The notes: a model not told the origin generated them from the letters alone. A stretch of 64,000 nt of DNA from Carya illinoinensis (GCF_018687715.1 NC_056766.1:15471501-15535500), one strand, 5' to 3'; positions 44,338-56,115 are shown, counted from the first letter of the stretch. Numbers and translations: made by a program.

Positions 44338-44480
44338 AGTAATGCTATATACAGTTATTTTTACGTATTTTTTGTGCACTTCACTGATATGATTGGCTGG
44401 ATTAATTTTTTTTAATACACAACCAATCATATTACTGGAGTGCACAAAGAAATCTGTAAAAATGACTGCATATATAATTT
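44338..44480. mobile_element. MITE, gtgcac-arm family, third copy (copy B only)
   Basis: The arms are long: tatacagttatttttacgta ... ttttttgtgcac on the left and gtgcacaaagaaatctgtaa ... aatgactgcatata on the right, complementary over about 35 bases with few mismatches. Copy A runs straight through this site (gttttctgtttagagaaaa), so the insertion postdates the duplication. It is the best-preserved family member in the window. Confidence 0.8.
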
Positions 44481-44782
44481 TCCTTTCTTTCTAGAGAAAA
44501 TTCAAAATCCTGAATTTCTAAAAACTCTATTAATGCTAATTAATTTTAGAGAATCATCAACCAACATTCTTGCCTTCATCCCAAGAAACGGATCGATTAA
44601 TCACAAATTAAAATTAACCCGGGCGTTACTCAGTGTACTGGCAAACGCCACCAGCTACAAATCCGGCGCTGGGCCCGAATCCGGTGCCTAGACTAGCTGC
44701 AAGGCCCGGCTAGATCCAACACCTAGGTAGTCGCATCTGACATATCCAGTAAAACAGAGTATTATTTTTAAAGAAAATAATA

Positions 44783-45012
44783 ACATTACCTCTCCTTTAC
44801 TACTCCTTTACTATTTTATTTTATTTTATTTATTTTATAATTTTTTATTTTATTTAATGATTAAAAAAGTGGATAATAATAAAATTATATATTTTTTTTA
44901 ATTTTTTCTTAATGATTAAAAATATTAAAAAAATCTTTAAAAGAAATAAAAAAAATAAAAAAAATCTGAAATATACATAAATAGTAAATAAGTAGTTGAT
45001 AGATAGTAAGCC
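44783..45012. mobile_element. AT-rich MITE with ttactact-type arms
   Basis: The left end has cctttactactcctttact, and the right end has aatagtaaataagtagttga, its imperfect complement. The centre is almost pure A/T. It interrupts copy B between cagagtattatt and ccatattttcaatatgc; copy A is continuous there. No clear target duplication. Confidence 0.5.
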
Positions 45013-45106
45013 TACCACTACCATATTTTCAATATGCTTTTACAAGTATCAGGTTATGTAATACATACGTCAGACTTGGGAATATAATCTCAAGATTTGT
45101 GGGATA

Positions 45107-46016
45107 TGTTGGTATTTTTTAATAATAAATAGTATTTATTAATAATATTTCTTTCCATAGATGATTAATTATTACCGACCTATAAAAAGGTCATTATCGT
45201 TGGTTTCCTTCAAATTTTTCTTTCTATTTTTGAAAAAAACTTGTGGGATCATTTACTTTGACATTTAAGTGGGTAACCGAAAATGTATTCCAAATATTTT
45301 AAAATTAATCTTGGCTACCTTTATTACCTATTGCCGTTCGGTTGTAAAAAACATGCACTAGTACTATACATTATAAGTTTTGCTACATATAAATGAAGTG
45401 GCATACTAATCTGCGTATTAATACTGATTCTTTCATACTTAAAAGTTAAATTAGCACCGTTTTCAATAAAATCTACTTTTTGACCAATCACAATAAATTA
45501 GTGTACATATTAGTACACAAGTGTGCTTGCAACTAGACTTTTTCATACATTATATTGTCCTTTTATTCAATTTCCCAAGCCATGCCTTTTGATTAAAAAA
45601 AAAAAAAACCTTTGTTGAGTTTACGAATTGTATGATTATTCAAAAAGGTTGGCGTTCGTATAGGGTCTCTTTTCGTTCTAGTGTGGTGTTGTTTTCTTTC
45701 AAGCAGGGGAGTACATAGACATATTTTTTTGGAGTATTTCAAGACAAAAATAGAGGTGTTCTTTGAGTGGAGCTTTGAGTTTAATCTTTTGTGCAAAGTA
45801 GGTTTGAGCTATATGACGATCAGTTAGGCTGTTGTATCCTGGAAGAGTTAAGTCAAGAAGAGTTCTGCTGTACCGATTAAATTGAAATTTTGTATACTAC
45901 AGAAAGCTTAAATCTCCTTAAAGAAAGCGAGATTTTTGTGTCTCAGTCTAAATTAGTTTTGTTTGAATGTTAGTTTCATTGTAATTTTTATTATATTATT
46001 ATATACTTCACTAACA
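45107..46016 (+). repeat. 5' LTR of the Copia element (carries a MITE)
   Basis: Starts TGTTGGTATTTTTTAATAAT and ends CTTCACTAACA. It aligns with the 3' LTR along its length, except for a 171-bp extra block at 45374-45544 plus its duplicated target, and a few small indels. Directly after it, attttaaggagaattt looks like a decayed primer-binding site of the initiator-Met tRNA type (usual start ttggtatcagagc), which supports the end at 46016. Confidence 0.85.
45374..45544. mobile_element. 171-bp MITE inside the 5' LTR, 8-bp target duplication
   Basis: The 3' LTR reads actatacattatattg without interruption. In the 5' LTR the same place has atacatta at 45366-45373, then 171 extra bases, then atacatta again at 45545-45552. 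The 8-bp duplication is the hAT signature. The ends (taagttttgctacat and the complement of tgcaactagactttttc) are only loosely inverted. The element arrived after the Copia insertion. Confidence 0.75.
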
Positions 46017-46024
46017 ATTTTAAG

Positions 46025-47060
46025 GAGAATTTAGATGGAGCTTACAATCGAAAAATGTACGAAAAGCGTTGGAGATCTCAACAAGCCCTTCAACTTCAAG
46101 CTGGAAGCATATTTCAAGATATAGAAGTGTGATGTGCTCTTCTATCTAAGCCTTTTGAACGTCTCGTATGTTCTTACGACAAAGGTAAATTTATTTTATG
46201 AAAATTGTGTTTTGCCCAAATGTTGGAATTCAAGAAATAATTGTTTGAAGTCGCAAAGAAAAATTTAGTAGATCTCACAAAAAAAGTTTTCCGAACCAAA
46301 AGAGTAAGAACTAAGAATCCACTTCACAAAATCAATCATGTTTTGTCTGTGATAAAAGTGGGCAATTTGCTTGAAAGCGAGGGAATTATTGAAGAGAAAA
46401 TTAGGAAGAATTTAATGTCGATTTTTTTACTCAACAAAGCTAGCTTCAAACAAATTACTGCATCCAATCAGTATGTTATAACGAAAAATGGAATTTTTGT
46501 GGGCAATAACCATGCTTGTAATGGAATGTTTAAATTGAATGTTGAGAATAAAGCATATGATGTTTCTCTTCATATGCTTTCTTCTTTAAGTTTTGAAATG
46601 CATGCTTGTGTCATTCAATAGTAGATATGTTGCAATCATAGGTAGTTTAGGATTAATTCTGAAATTGAAAAAGGTTTTTTAAAAAATGTGAAATTTGTAG
46701 TCAAATAAAAATTACAAAATTGCCTCATAAAAGCATTGAGATAAATATCAAATTGTTAGATTTAATTCACACTGTTCTTTGTGAATTTGAAGGAATTTTA
46801 GCTCATGATGGAATTAGATATTTTATTACTTTTATTGATAATTTTTCAAAATACATGTATGTTTATTTATTAAAATAATAATATTGATGATTTTGAAAAA
46901 AATCAAAGAATTCCTCCTTGAAGTTAAAAACCAATTTGATAGAAATGAGTTTTTAATTCATTTGTTCAGTTATTGGGAATTATACATGAAACTACCACTT
47001 GTGTCTTTCTTAAATATGAAAGAAAAAATTGCAGTCCATAAATATTTTCTTTTTATATTG
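46025..47060 (+). pseudogene. Copia gag, pre-integrase and integrase relic
   Basis: The gag start reads NKPFNFKLEAYF then FYLSLLNVSYVLTTK. After an internal deletion comes a zinc knuckle, CFVCDKSGQFA, in which the knuckle His is Gln. The GAG-pre-integrase part (GIFVGNNHACNGMFKLNVEN, 46241-46621 frame) is followed by broken frames with integrase words LLDLIHT, CEFEGILAHDGIRYFITF and IDNFSKYMYVYLLK, and finally IIHETT ... YERKNC near 46975-47040. Stops and frameshifts occur throughout. Past about 47060 the Copia frame can no longer be followed. Confidence 0.8.
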
Positions 47061-49253
47061 GAATAAAGTGGAGGTGCATTTTTTTATGAAAAGAAAATTT
47101 CCTTTTAGATTAAAAGATTAGTGGGAGTCAAGATTTTAGAATTTTTTTTAGAAGATTTTGGCTCGAATGTTTTTCTTTAGTTTTCTTTTCTTTAAGTTTT
47201 TTGGAATAAAGTTGGATGTTATTAATTTGTTGGTATTAAGTATACGTTCACTACATTTAGATGCACGGGAAAACTTTTCGAAATGGTTTTATATTTCAAA
47301 AAGTCTAGATTTAGTTGCTTGGGGAAGCGTCGCTAATATGGCAAAAAAATTGAAACGCACGATTTTGTATAGTCCAACACGAACTCTCCCTCCCTCAATT
47401 TCCATCATTTTTGAAATGCAGAAACTCTCCCTCCCTCCCTCAGTTTCCATCTCCCTCTTCGTGTTTTCATCCTCCCTCCCTCAAAGCCAAAGTCCACTCG
47501 AAGTGCCTTCCTCCCTCAAAGCCGCCGTCCATCCTCCCTTAGTGTTGGGATAAGGGTTTGAGACAACCCACGTGGAGCTGGATTCAAAACCTCATTCCCT
47601 CAGTTTCGTCTCCCACCAAAGCCTCCATCCCTTCGTCTTCATCTTCTTTTTGTTCGCTGTTAACCCTTCCTCAGGTATAGATCTCGAACCCTAACCATAG
47701 CCCGCCCCTTCCCCTTCATCCTGAAACCCTAGCCCTTTCCCCTTCATCCCAAAACCCTAACCCTAGAAGAAGGTGATCAAGGACTCTAGCAATCGAAGGG
47801 AAGCATTTCTTCAGAGTGAAAAAAATATGATTTTTCATATATCTTACATTTCTTTGTTTGGTATTCTATAATTGTAAATTGTTTATTTAGAAGCTATTTC
47901 CTTTCAAATGCTTAATTTAGAAGCATCTGGCTGGTACGTAGTTTCTTGGTTGCTTGTTAATTTTAATGGAAAACTACGGAGTGATCATAGAATCGACTAC
48001 GGAGAAAATAAACCAGAACATATAGGTTTTGCATTCAGCAAGGCTTCCTTCCAAGTCTTTAGCCCCAAAATACTAAGGTAACTAGATGAAATAAATGTCA
48101 TTCTACCTAGATTTGTTGAGAGAGATATTATAGAAAAATATTTATCAATTGATGTTACTTGGTGAAACTTCATTGATTGAAGGTAGCAACATTTACATTT
48201 TAAAGCAAAATTGAAATTTATCCTCCTGGTTTCACTTGAAAAAATATCATCTAACTACCAAATCAAAAGAAAACAAAAGTCATTAGGTGGAAGATCTTTT
48301 GCTGGAGTTCTATGTTCATGTGTCATGCCATATCAAAAGTAAAATTAATATACATAGGGAGGGAAAACGGAACCCTCTACTTCCCCTTCCCCCGTGGAGG
48401 AAGGGTAAACGTTCTCTCTTAAGTTTTTTTTACCAATTTAGTTTTTTAGTTTTAGTTTTTATTTTTTGCTTTTGATATATGGCATGCAAAGTCAGTCTTT
48501 CCATCAAGATTTTGGATGGATCCTTGCGAGATAACCTTTTTAAAGGTCCTTAACTTGGAGACCTAATTTTTGGTAGTTTAAGGACCTTTTTATTTTAAGT
48601 GAGTATATGACAATTTTTATGATTAGAAGATATAGAATTTCTAGCTACAATGTGGATCTTGAATGAACAATAAGCTATTTACACTGTGTTGTGATACTTG
48701 TTAGTGCTCACTAACTGTGGTACTTTTTGTTCAGAATTTTGTGGCAGTATTCAGGAAGTTTTACAAACTTATATATATTCTAGATCCCAACTGTAAGCTA
48801 GATAATACGATGTTTTCTAAAATGTTTGTTTTATTTTAATGCTGTCCTAGTTGTGGAATTTTAATGTAAGGGAGGTGCTTGTTGTATAAACCACTGATAT
48901 GTGTTCCTTTCCATTGTGATTTTGGTTCAAGTTAGAATTTCATCATCATCACTTTTTTTTCATCCTTTGCCAAACGTATTCTGGCACAACCATTGTGCTT
49001 CTGTGAGGTTGAAGCTACATTGACATATTCAAATACTAAAAGAAGTCCAAGTGACCCTTTTTAGGGTGTCCAAAGTACAACAAAAAGGTAACTATAGGTC
49101 TGAAATAACCATGTTTAATATATTGATTAATATTATGTACATCTAACATTTTTTACATATGTGTGCCAATATTAGGGATTACCATACTGCAAGTATTTTA
49201 AGTGGGCAGATAGTAATCAATAAATAGAGCTGGATCTACAAAAAAAAAAAAAA

Positions 49254-49392
49254 TGAACTGTTAAGAAATGAGGAAGAGCTTAAGAAGAGAGAGATGATGC
49301 TATTCATTAGAAATGAGAAGGTTCAAAAGAAGGAATTGATGCTTCTTGAGAGAGAAGCTATCCTAAGGTGTTCAGACATGCTACCTTAGGTG
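49254..49392 (+). pseudogene. Coiled-coil C-terminal gene fragment
   Basis: An open stretch reads NELLRNEEELKKREMMLFIR then NEKVQKKELMLLEREAILRC, ending SDMLP and a stop. The Glu/Lys-rich heptad-like pattern resembles the C-terminal tail of plant trihelix/Myb-like or NAM-associated transposon accessory proteins, but the family is not certain. It starts right after an A-run (49241-49253), with no recognisable exon upstream. Confidence 0.3.
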
Positions 49393-50149
49393 TATTGGGA
49401 TTTTGTAGTTGTTGTTTGTTGTTACTTGGTGACTTGGTAGTGGTTTATGTTACATCTTAGTCTTAATTTGTAGTTTAGTTATAAGTTCTTATTAGTTTTA
49501 GTTTTTTTGTTTTCGGCATTGCGAGATTGATGGGGTTACTTTATAATCAAGTATACATCATGCTTCTCTATGACCTTAACAGTGGAAGAAGTTCAGATAT
49601 TTGAATTGAAAATGCTATTTTATACAATGAATACTGGAGGTACACTGACCATTAAGGGCTTGAAGGGGGCAATGAAAGGTACACTGACCATTGAGTGTAA
49701 ATGCATAATGTGGAATCTAGAAGTATAAAATACTTGAATCACGTAACCAGGTACAAAACAATGAATACAAAACAATTTTACAATTTACTACTTTTCATCT
49801 CAATCTATAACATCTGCCAAGCTTGTTTCTTTCGAAAATAATTACAGAACTATCAATAGGAGTATACGCTTGCCAAGCTTTCTTCTTCCAAAAATAAGAA
49901 GAAATACTTGCCAAGCTTTCTTCTTCCAGGTCCATAGAATGAACAAGCACTCCATCATCTTTCCACTGTATTTCCTTGCCATTGTTTCTTTTCCAATGCA
50001 TTGAAGAGGTGTATCTAATGGGTAAAGAATGTGTTTTAGCTCGTATCGAGTCCTCTTTTCTTTTAGTTCTTCAACATACAGGTTTTCAAAATCAGTATTT
50101 CCAAGAACCAGGATGAGAAGATTTATCTTTTAATGAAAAATGTAAGTAG

Positions 50150-51720
50150 ACTACCATGCAACGGATCAGAGGCCAATTAATTCCACAGAAAAAAAAAGGG
50201 TGTGCTTTGATTTCATTGGCACCAATGCTTGATCCTAATAGGTTGGCAGGGTCTCTTTGCTTAATCAACTGTCTAGCTGTAAGACTTATCTACAACATTA
50301 AGGATTGAATGATGCATGTCTAATATGATAGATCCAGTACCCAAAAATACTCCTTTAGGAATACCGGTACCCAATGTGTGTGTTCAGTGTACAAATTTTG
50401 CAACTAGATATTCTCTTACAAGGTGTATGTGCTAATTAAATCTTCCCACAATTTCTCAAACTCTTCAATAGTTTGAGTGTCACACATACGTTTCATCGAC
50501 TAAGTTTTCAGGTCACTTTTGTAGGCACGATGAGAAACAAGCTTCTCGGGGACTTTTTTTTTGTAGATGCCACAGGAAAAATCTGTATCAACTTTTTGAA
50601 AATACAATCGTAATTGTATTTTTTATTGCTCTGTATTGGTCAGTAATAATAGCTGGCGGGGCTATACCATTTATACACTATAGCTAGGTTTGAAATAACC
50701 ATGTAGAAGTCTTTGTGTCCTCACTGGAAGTTAACCCTGCTCCTAAGAGAATCAACTGGCCATGATGGTTTACACCAATAAATGGTGCAAAAGGCATCCC
50801 GTATCTGTTCGTCAGGTACGTGATGTCAAATGTTACCACATCACCAAAATCTTGATAAGCTGTCCTATTGCATGGATCTGCCCAAAAGACATTCTTTAAC
50901 CTCCCATCATCATCTAAATCCATCAAGGCAAATAATCTAGGATTCTTATATTGCACCCTAGAAAAGTAGTCTTGAAGAGCTCCAGCACTACCTACTCTAA
51001 GTCATAGATGTCTTGCCTTATTGATATAATTGTGACAATCATTTTTCAAAAATGGAAAGTTCTCAAATCCTCCAGCACCAACAACAAGAGATTTGAAGCT
51101 ATTCTTCATTCAGATGCCAGTCAGGTCGTCAGTATCTAGTATTCTTTTTACGATCTCACTAATTTCGTGATTATATTGGAAGAAGCGGGATTTCTATGGA
51201 CTTAGTCTGTGATTGTGGGTATTATGAACTGTGGTCAACCGCATATTTTCCTCAACTTTTAAGACATTAATCTTTGCCTTACAGTCAATCTTTCCTATCG
51301 AGCATGGTTTGGCAACATTCATCGTCATATTCCAAGCCTTCCCCCATGGGCACAATCAAGGGTGACATATTTGATACTCCTATCATCATCCCTCTCACTC
51401 CTTTGTGTCATGGATCCAAACCCACATTTCTTGGCATATAGCTTATAATAGCTCATTAATTCCTCAAAAGAATCAAACTACATCCCTGATTTTGGCTCCT
51501 TGATCATATCACCACCATCCATTTGGTCTAACTAAGGTGTCTTGGTAGTGCCATCGTTGGTTTCCTGCGAATCTGGCCTATTCTCTTCACCTTGTTTATA
51601 AACTCTAAAGGAGGAACATGGTGCTTTAGTTTCGCTACACCCGGGTGTATCCTATTTACTAAATCTTTGTGTTGTTCTAGGGCTTGTAGCCATGAGAGGA
51701 TTCGGATGTCACATCCCATA
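50150..51720 (-). pseudogene. FAR1/FRS-type (MULE-derived) transposase-like pseudogene
   Basis: On the minus strand, the FAR1 DNA-binding region reads FDSFEELMSYYKLYAKKCGF and RSERDDDRSIKYVTLDCAHGG (51475-51340). It is followed by KIDCKAKINVLKVEENMRLT and the linker, then the MULE transposase domain in an open piece at 50956-50684: NPRLFALMDLDDDGRLKNVF, DVVTFDITYLTNRYGMPFAP and FIGVNHHGQLILLGAGL. Downstream, PPAIITDQYRAIKN and DTQTIEEFEKLWEDLI-type words continue in shifted frames to about 50200. A stop precedes the FDSFEEL motif, and several frameshifts follow. FRS proteins are light-signalling factors derived from MULE transposases; this may be either a host gene copy or a MULE gene. Confidence 0.82.
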
Positions 51721-52019
51721 TTGAAATGAGTAAGAGCATTCTGCTAAAAATTAAAGCAATTAAACTTCCAAAAAAAGGAAAAAAAAAAACTAAGTTGCAT
51801 CACTATCTGAATGTTGCTTTGATATTGGTATGCATCTAGATATGGCATAAAAGCCGGTGACCATGTAGGCCCTGGTCCATAGATACCGTGCATGTAATTT
51901 GAAAAGTTTGGAGCAGATGTTAGGATGTCTTGACATAAAAATAATAATGATAATTACCAAGTACAAGGTTGATGTATCCTAACAAATGTTAAAAATCATA
52001 TAACATACTGCAACTAGAG

Positions 52020-54420
52020 ATTTGAGCTAGATGGTGTTGAGAGAGATGGGTTTTCTTCCCCTTTTTCCATGCAGACAAATTGTATTAAAAAAATTGTACA
52101 ATCATTTTCATAAGAGCAAAATAGTTTGGAGAATTCAACATATTCAAAAAATAACAGCTTTTTAAAACTTTATGCAATAATTTAAACATTTAATTAGACA
52201 ACTAGAATTATAATGTCTATCATACCAATGCCAAGTCGAGAAACACATGAGCAAGCTTCCACAATGGATACAAGGGAAATTCTTTTGGGAGAAATTTACA
52301 ATGAGAAGGAAGTTGATTCCAACATCACTGTGCCAGAGGAGATCAAATTGGTTCTTGAAGTTGCTTTTCTCTATATTGACTCAACTTGAACTTAGTGTAG
52401 TCTGACAAAGAAGTCCTAAATAGGTACCAATCATATATTGTTCTTGGCTTGAACAACAAATGCATCATCTCTTTAGTCACACAAGTTTCTATTGAGATCG
52501 ACTGCGATTTTAGTGGGAAAAGATTACTTGCATCTATTTTTCTTCTTCACCGAAATTCAATTATAAAGAATTTAAAATACACCATCCAATTGAAGGTTGT
52601 AAGTAGCACACTTCCTTTTAAACCCCAGTGTTAACAATATAGAATTCTGTAATTCCTATTTAATGGGTCTAGGAGACAAAATAAAAATCACATGGGGACA
52701 ACTTTGGCCTTGTACATGCATATATAAGCCATGTGCCAATCACTTGTAACAAGAAAAGATGAAACTTCAGCATAGGTACATGTTGATAATGATGGGGGAG
52801 ACTTGCAACAATAACACTTGTAATGAAAAGCCATATCTAGATGGACAAATCCTACAGTGAATAAATGATAAAAAAGAAAGAAAGTAAATGGTTGGTTCAG
52901 TTCTCAGAAAACATATCCCTATTCTATTGGAGGCACACTAAATAACATGGATGCTTTTCCAATTAACTTTTGCCTATTTGCACATATGTGCCAGGGCAAA
53001 CTAATCCTATCATGCGAGCCAATGAAATTCCAACTTGCAGGAAGAGTGCTTTTCTTAAAATATAATAAGAAGTTGATAGTTATGTCATCTATCAAACAAA
53101 TAAAAATCAAGTTGACGTGAAGAGCCATGTTGCTAATACCGCTTTGGGAATTCTAATGCTCAATATGTGGTTTGGAGATTGTTATATGCAAAGTGACTTG
53201 GGTAGGCACTTAAGCTTTTTTAGAATAGTTTTAGTAGCAATAATTGTGGTAGCAGAACCCACAATGGCAACTAAAAGAAAAACAAACACAGTAAGAGCAT
53301 ATCTGGAAACATTATTTCTTTGTTTCATTTTACATTTGTGGAATGCTTACCTTTGAGATAGTGATCCACCATCACCCGTTTCATGAGGGCCCAATGAAGT
53401 TTCCATTTTTTTCAACATTTCATGAAAAAGTGAAATTAGATTTTTCCAATACTGTACACCATTTTGTTTTTGGGCCTGGGGGGGTAAGCTGCTGTGAGAA
53501 TTTCAGTGGATATAATTGAATACTAGATTTCTAATTTTATTTTCTTGAATATTATAAACTCAAAACTAGTATTGCAGAGCATTTACCTATTTTGCATGCT
53601 CTATAGAGAAGGTTAATTCTCTCTGTCCAAAGCTCACAAGGCTGTTTTGATGGCATGGGTAGCGGAGTAGGATGAGCAGAGCTTCAAACAGAGCTTCAGG
53701 TATAGAGAAGAGGAGGGAGGCAACCGTTACGTGACAAAAGCATGGAAAAGAACCTAGGAGCTGCTGTCGGACTACAAACTCAGTAAAAATAAGAATGTGA
53801 TGCAAAGATACAAAGAAATTTAAAAAAAAAAATAGAGTTTTTACTAAAAATGATAAATGTACAAGACGAAGCTTAAATCTAATCATATCTCTTCTCCATT
53901 AATATAAAACACAAACACCCACATGCTAGAGAAGACTCACAGGAAGAAGAAGAAGACCCACACGAAACTCTTACCGATTTGCTTACAAACAATGATGCCG
54001 AAAACTGTAATGCAAAGATCCAGTTTTTTCCACTTTGTTTCAAAGCACAATGTGAACCAACTACATGAAGAAGATGACCACGCACAATGCAATGTGAACA
54101 AGCCAAAGCTCAAACCACATGAATGCAAGTGCAACTCAAATCATAATCGGTATTTCTCTAAAACTTGATGAACAAGCCAAGCCAATCCCACATTTCATCT
54201 TTCCCGCATTTTCTCTTTTTTTTTTTTTTCATTTTTTAATATAATCACTTCAGCTGACTGTCCACCATTTGCAAAGGCCGACTACCCCTAGAAGAATTGT
54301 TTACATTTACATTGGATGCCTATATTATCTTTATTGTTGTTTGGTTTGTGTAAAATGTATATGGTACTATTAATTTTGGACATAGTGCCATAACCAAAAG
54401 TTTTTCAACGTTCAATTTTT
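52020..54420. other. AT-rich interval, no gene recognised
   Basis: It contains only short open frames on both strands (for example 53587-53886 minus and 53923-54168 plus) with no family resemblance. A C/G-poor start passes into an A/T-run region with a ggcctgggggggtaagc patch near 53476-53492. The final 200 bases before the Copia RNase H relic resemble neither element. Confidence 0.35.
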
Positions 54421-54424
54421 AATA

Positions 54425-54850
54425 TCAAGCCATTTTAGAATTCAAGTGTGCTTTATTGCATGCTTTGACTGCTATATTATTGCTAACTCAACTATGGGAG
54501 TTGAGCCTATAGTTTTGGCTTTGATAAGGGAAGAAGCAAATTGGTTAAAAGATTTATTACATGAGACTCCCTTGTGGGGAAAACCAACTCCACCCATATT
54601 AATTCATTGTGATAGTACTACTGTAATTAGTAGAATGTAAAACCATTATTATAATGGTAAATCAGGATCCATAAGAAAAAATATAGTACTGTGAGATCTT
54701 ATTTGACTGATAGTATTATTAACATGGATTATGTTAAGTATTGTGATAATCTTGCAGATACACTAACCAAGGCCTTGACAAGAGAAAGGATTTGGAATAC
54801 ATCAAGGGGAATGTGATTAAAACTCGTAAATTCATGAGCTATGTTTGAGA
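54425..54850 (+). pseudogene. Copia RNase H relic
   Basis: The stretch reads SNSTMGVEPIVLALIREEAN-like sequence followed by WLKDLLHETPLWGKPTPPIL and IHCDSTTVISRM, then in shifted frames SYLTDSIINMDYVKYCDNLA and LTRERIWNTSRGM. HCDS with the conserved Asp is the RNase H core of Ty1/Copia polyproteins. A stop after ISRM and later frameshifts kill it. It belongs with the gag/integrase relic at 46.0-47.1 kb. Confidence 0.82.
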
Positions 54851-55394
54851 ATATCCAACTTGGGGACCAAAGATCCTGAGAATAGAGTTCAATTTAAAAA
54901 TGAATCATATGATGGTTGTAAGAAATGCACTATTTATTTTATTTCTCATTCCTATAATGTGAGTGCATTTATCCTGTAATGTTTTGGAGGATGAGTTTTT
55001 TGAAAAAAACTCTTAATGAAATTATGTAGCTCTTATGAGCAGGGTGTTAGAATTACAGGAGCACCATTAACCAAACTTTACCTATGTGAGTGTGGGAGTG
55101 GGGCCGCTTTCTAAGAGAATTGGATTTATACTCAAATACACCCATGAAACCGGGATTAGCACAAGACTGTAATGTGTTGGCTAATAAAGCTCATGTCAGC
55201 ACCTAGATTACTGTGTGAGTAATAATTCTCTGTTTCCCTTAAGCAATCATAGTTTAAGTCTGAAACAACTACTGACTCTAAAGTAAAGTTGTTATTTCAC
55301 TAAGTGAGGGTTCAATGCAGAGCACACCTTCATGATGCATAATAATTATTCTTTGTTTGAAAGTATCTTTCTTATTTATATTATTTTATTATTA

Positions 55395-55409
55395 AAAATA
55401 GTAGGGGAA
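55395..55409 (+). other. Polypurine tract of the Copia element
   Basis: aaaaatagtagggga directly precedes the TG of the 3' LTR (55410), the expected position of the plus-strand primer for reverse transcription. It confirms the plus orientation. Confidence 0.7.
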
Positions 55410-56110
55410 TGTTGGTATTTTTTAATAAATAGTATTTATTAATAACGTTTCCTTTCAAAGATGATTGATCATTGCCAACAATTTTTTTCAAAGGTCAAAG
55501 GTCATTACCGTTGGTTTTCTTTAGTTTTTTCCTTTTATTTTTGTGGAAGACTTGTGGCATTATTTACTTTGACATTCAAGTGGGTAACCGAAAATGTATT
55601 CCAAATGTTTTAAGATTAACGTTGGCAACTTTTATTACCTATTGCTATTTAGTTGTAAAAAACATCCACTAATACTATACATTATATTGTCTTTTTATTC
55701 AATTGCCCAAGACTAGCCTTTCGAAAAAAAAAAAACTACATTGAGTTGACGAATTGTATGATTATTCAAAAAGGTTGACGTTCTTATAGGGTCTCTTTTC
55801 ATTCTAGTGTGGTGTTGTATTCTTTCATGTAGGGGAGTATGTAGACATATTTTTTAGAGTATTTCAAGACAGAGAGAGAGAGGTGTTCTTTGAGTAGAGC
55901 TTTGGGCTCAACCTCAGTTGGACTATTGTATTTTAGAGGAGTCAAGTCAAGAGGAATTCTACTTTATCGGTTAAATTGAAACTTTATATACTGCAGAGGG
56001 CTTGAATCTCCTTAAAGAGAGAAAGATTTTTTTGCCTTAGTCCAAACTAATTTCGTTTGAATGTTAATTTCATAGTAATTTTTATTATATTATTGTATAC
56101 TTCAAAAATA
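55410..56110 (+). repeat. 3' LTR of the Copia element
   Basis: Starts TGTTGGTATTTTTTAATAAA and ends ATACTTCAAAAATA, where the usual CA has become TA. It is 701 bp long. It aligns to the 5' LTR through ctttgacattcaagtgggta, gattattcaaaaaggttgac, gtcaagaggaattctac and the terminal tgaatgttaatttcatagta. It lacks the 171-bp MITE and so shows the original LTR structure. Confidence 0.87.
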
Positions 56111-56115
56111 GGATA

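Larger units (their letters stand above)
35036..45106. repeat. Segmental duplication, copy B, exploded by nested insertions
   Basis: Collinear pieces of copy A's sequence are found at 35036-35263, 37199-37504, 43262-43571, 44144-44337, 44481-44775 and 45013-45106. They are separated by a solo LTR (35264-37198), a LINE (37505-43244 plus target duplication), a Tourist-like MITE, a second MITE and an AT-rich MITE. Beyond 45106 a Copia element is inserted. Where copy A has an uninterrupted sequence at each point, it acts as the empty-site reference for these insertions. Confidence 0.85.
47150..54420. other. Foreign segment replacing the Copia RT region
   Basis: Between the integrase and RNase H relics lies about 7 kb with no Copia similarity. 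Its left part (47370-47760) is C/T-rich with repeated ctccctccctc words and ccctaaccctag phrases, like the 5' leader region of plant genes or MULEs. Its middle holds a FAR1-type pseudogene (minus) and its right part (52000-54300) is AT-rich with no recognised gene. No terminal inverted repeats were found at either junction. It may be a MULE, several nested pieces, or a recombination product; limits are approximate. Confidence 0.5.
45107..56110 (+). mobile_element. Ty1/Copia LTR retrotransposon, old and rearranged, 11.0 kb
   Basis: Two matching LTRs (45107-46016 and 55410-56110) in direct orientation are flanked by the 5-bp target duplication ggata (45102-45106 and 56111-56115). Inside are gag and integrase relics at 46.0-47.1 kb and an RNase H relic at 54.4-54.9 kb, in the Copia order gag-integrase-(RT)-RNase H. 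The reverse transcriptase portion is missing and about 7 kb of unrelated DNA lies in its place. Protein words resemble the TNT1-94 type polyprotein. Many substitutions and indels separate the LTRs, so the insertion is old. Confidence 0.88.
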
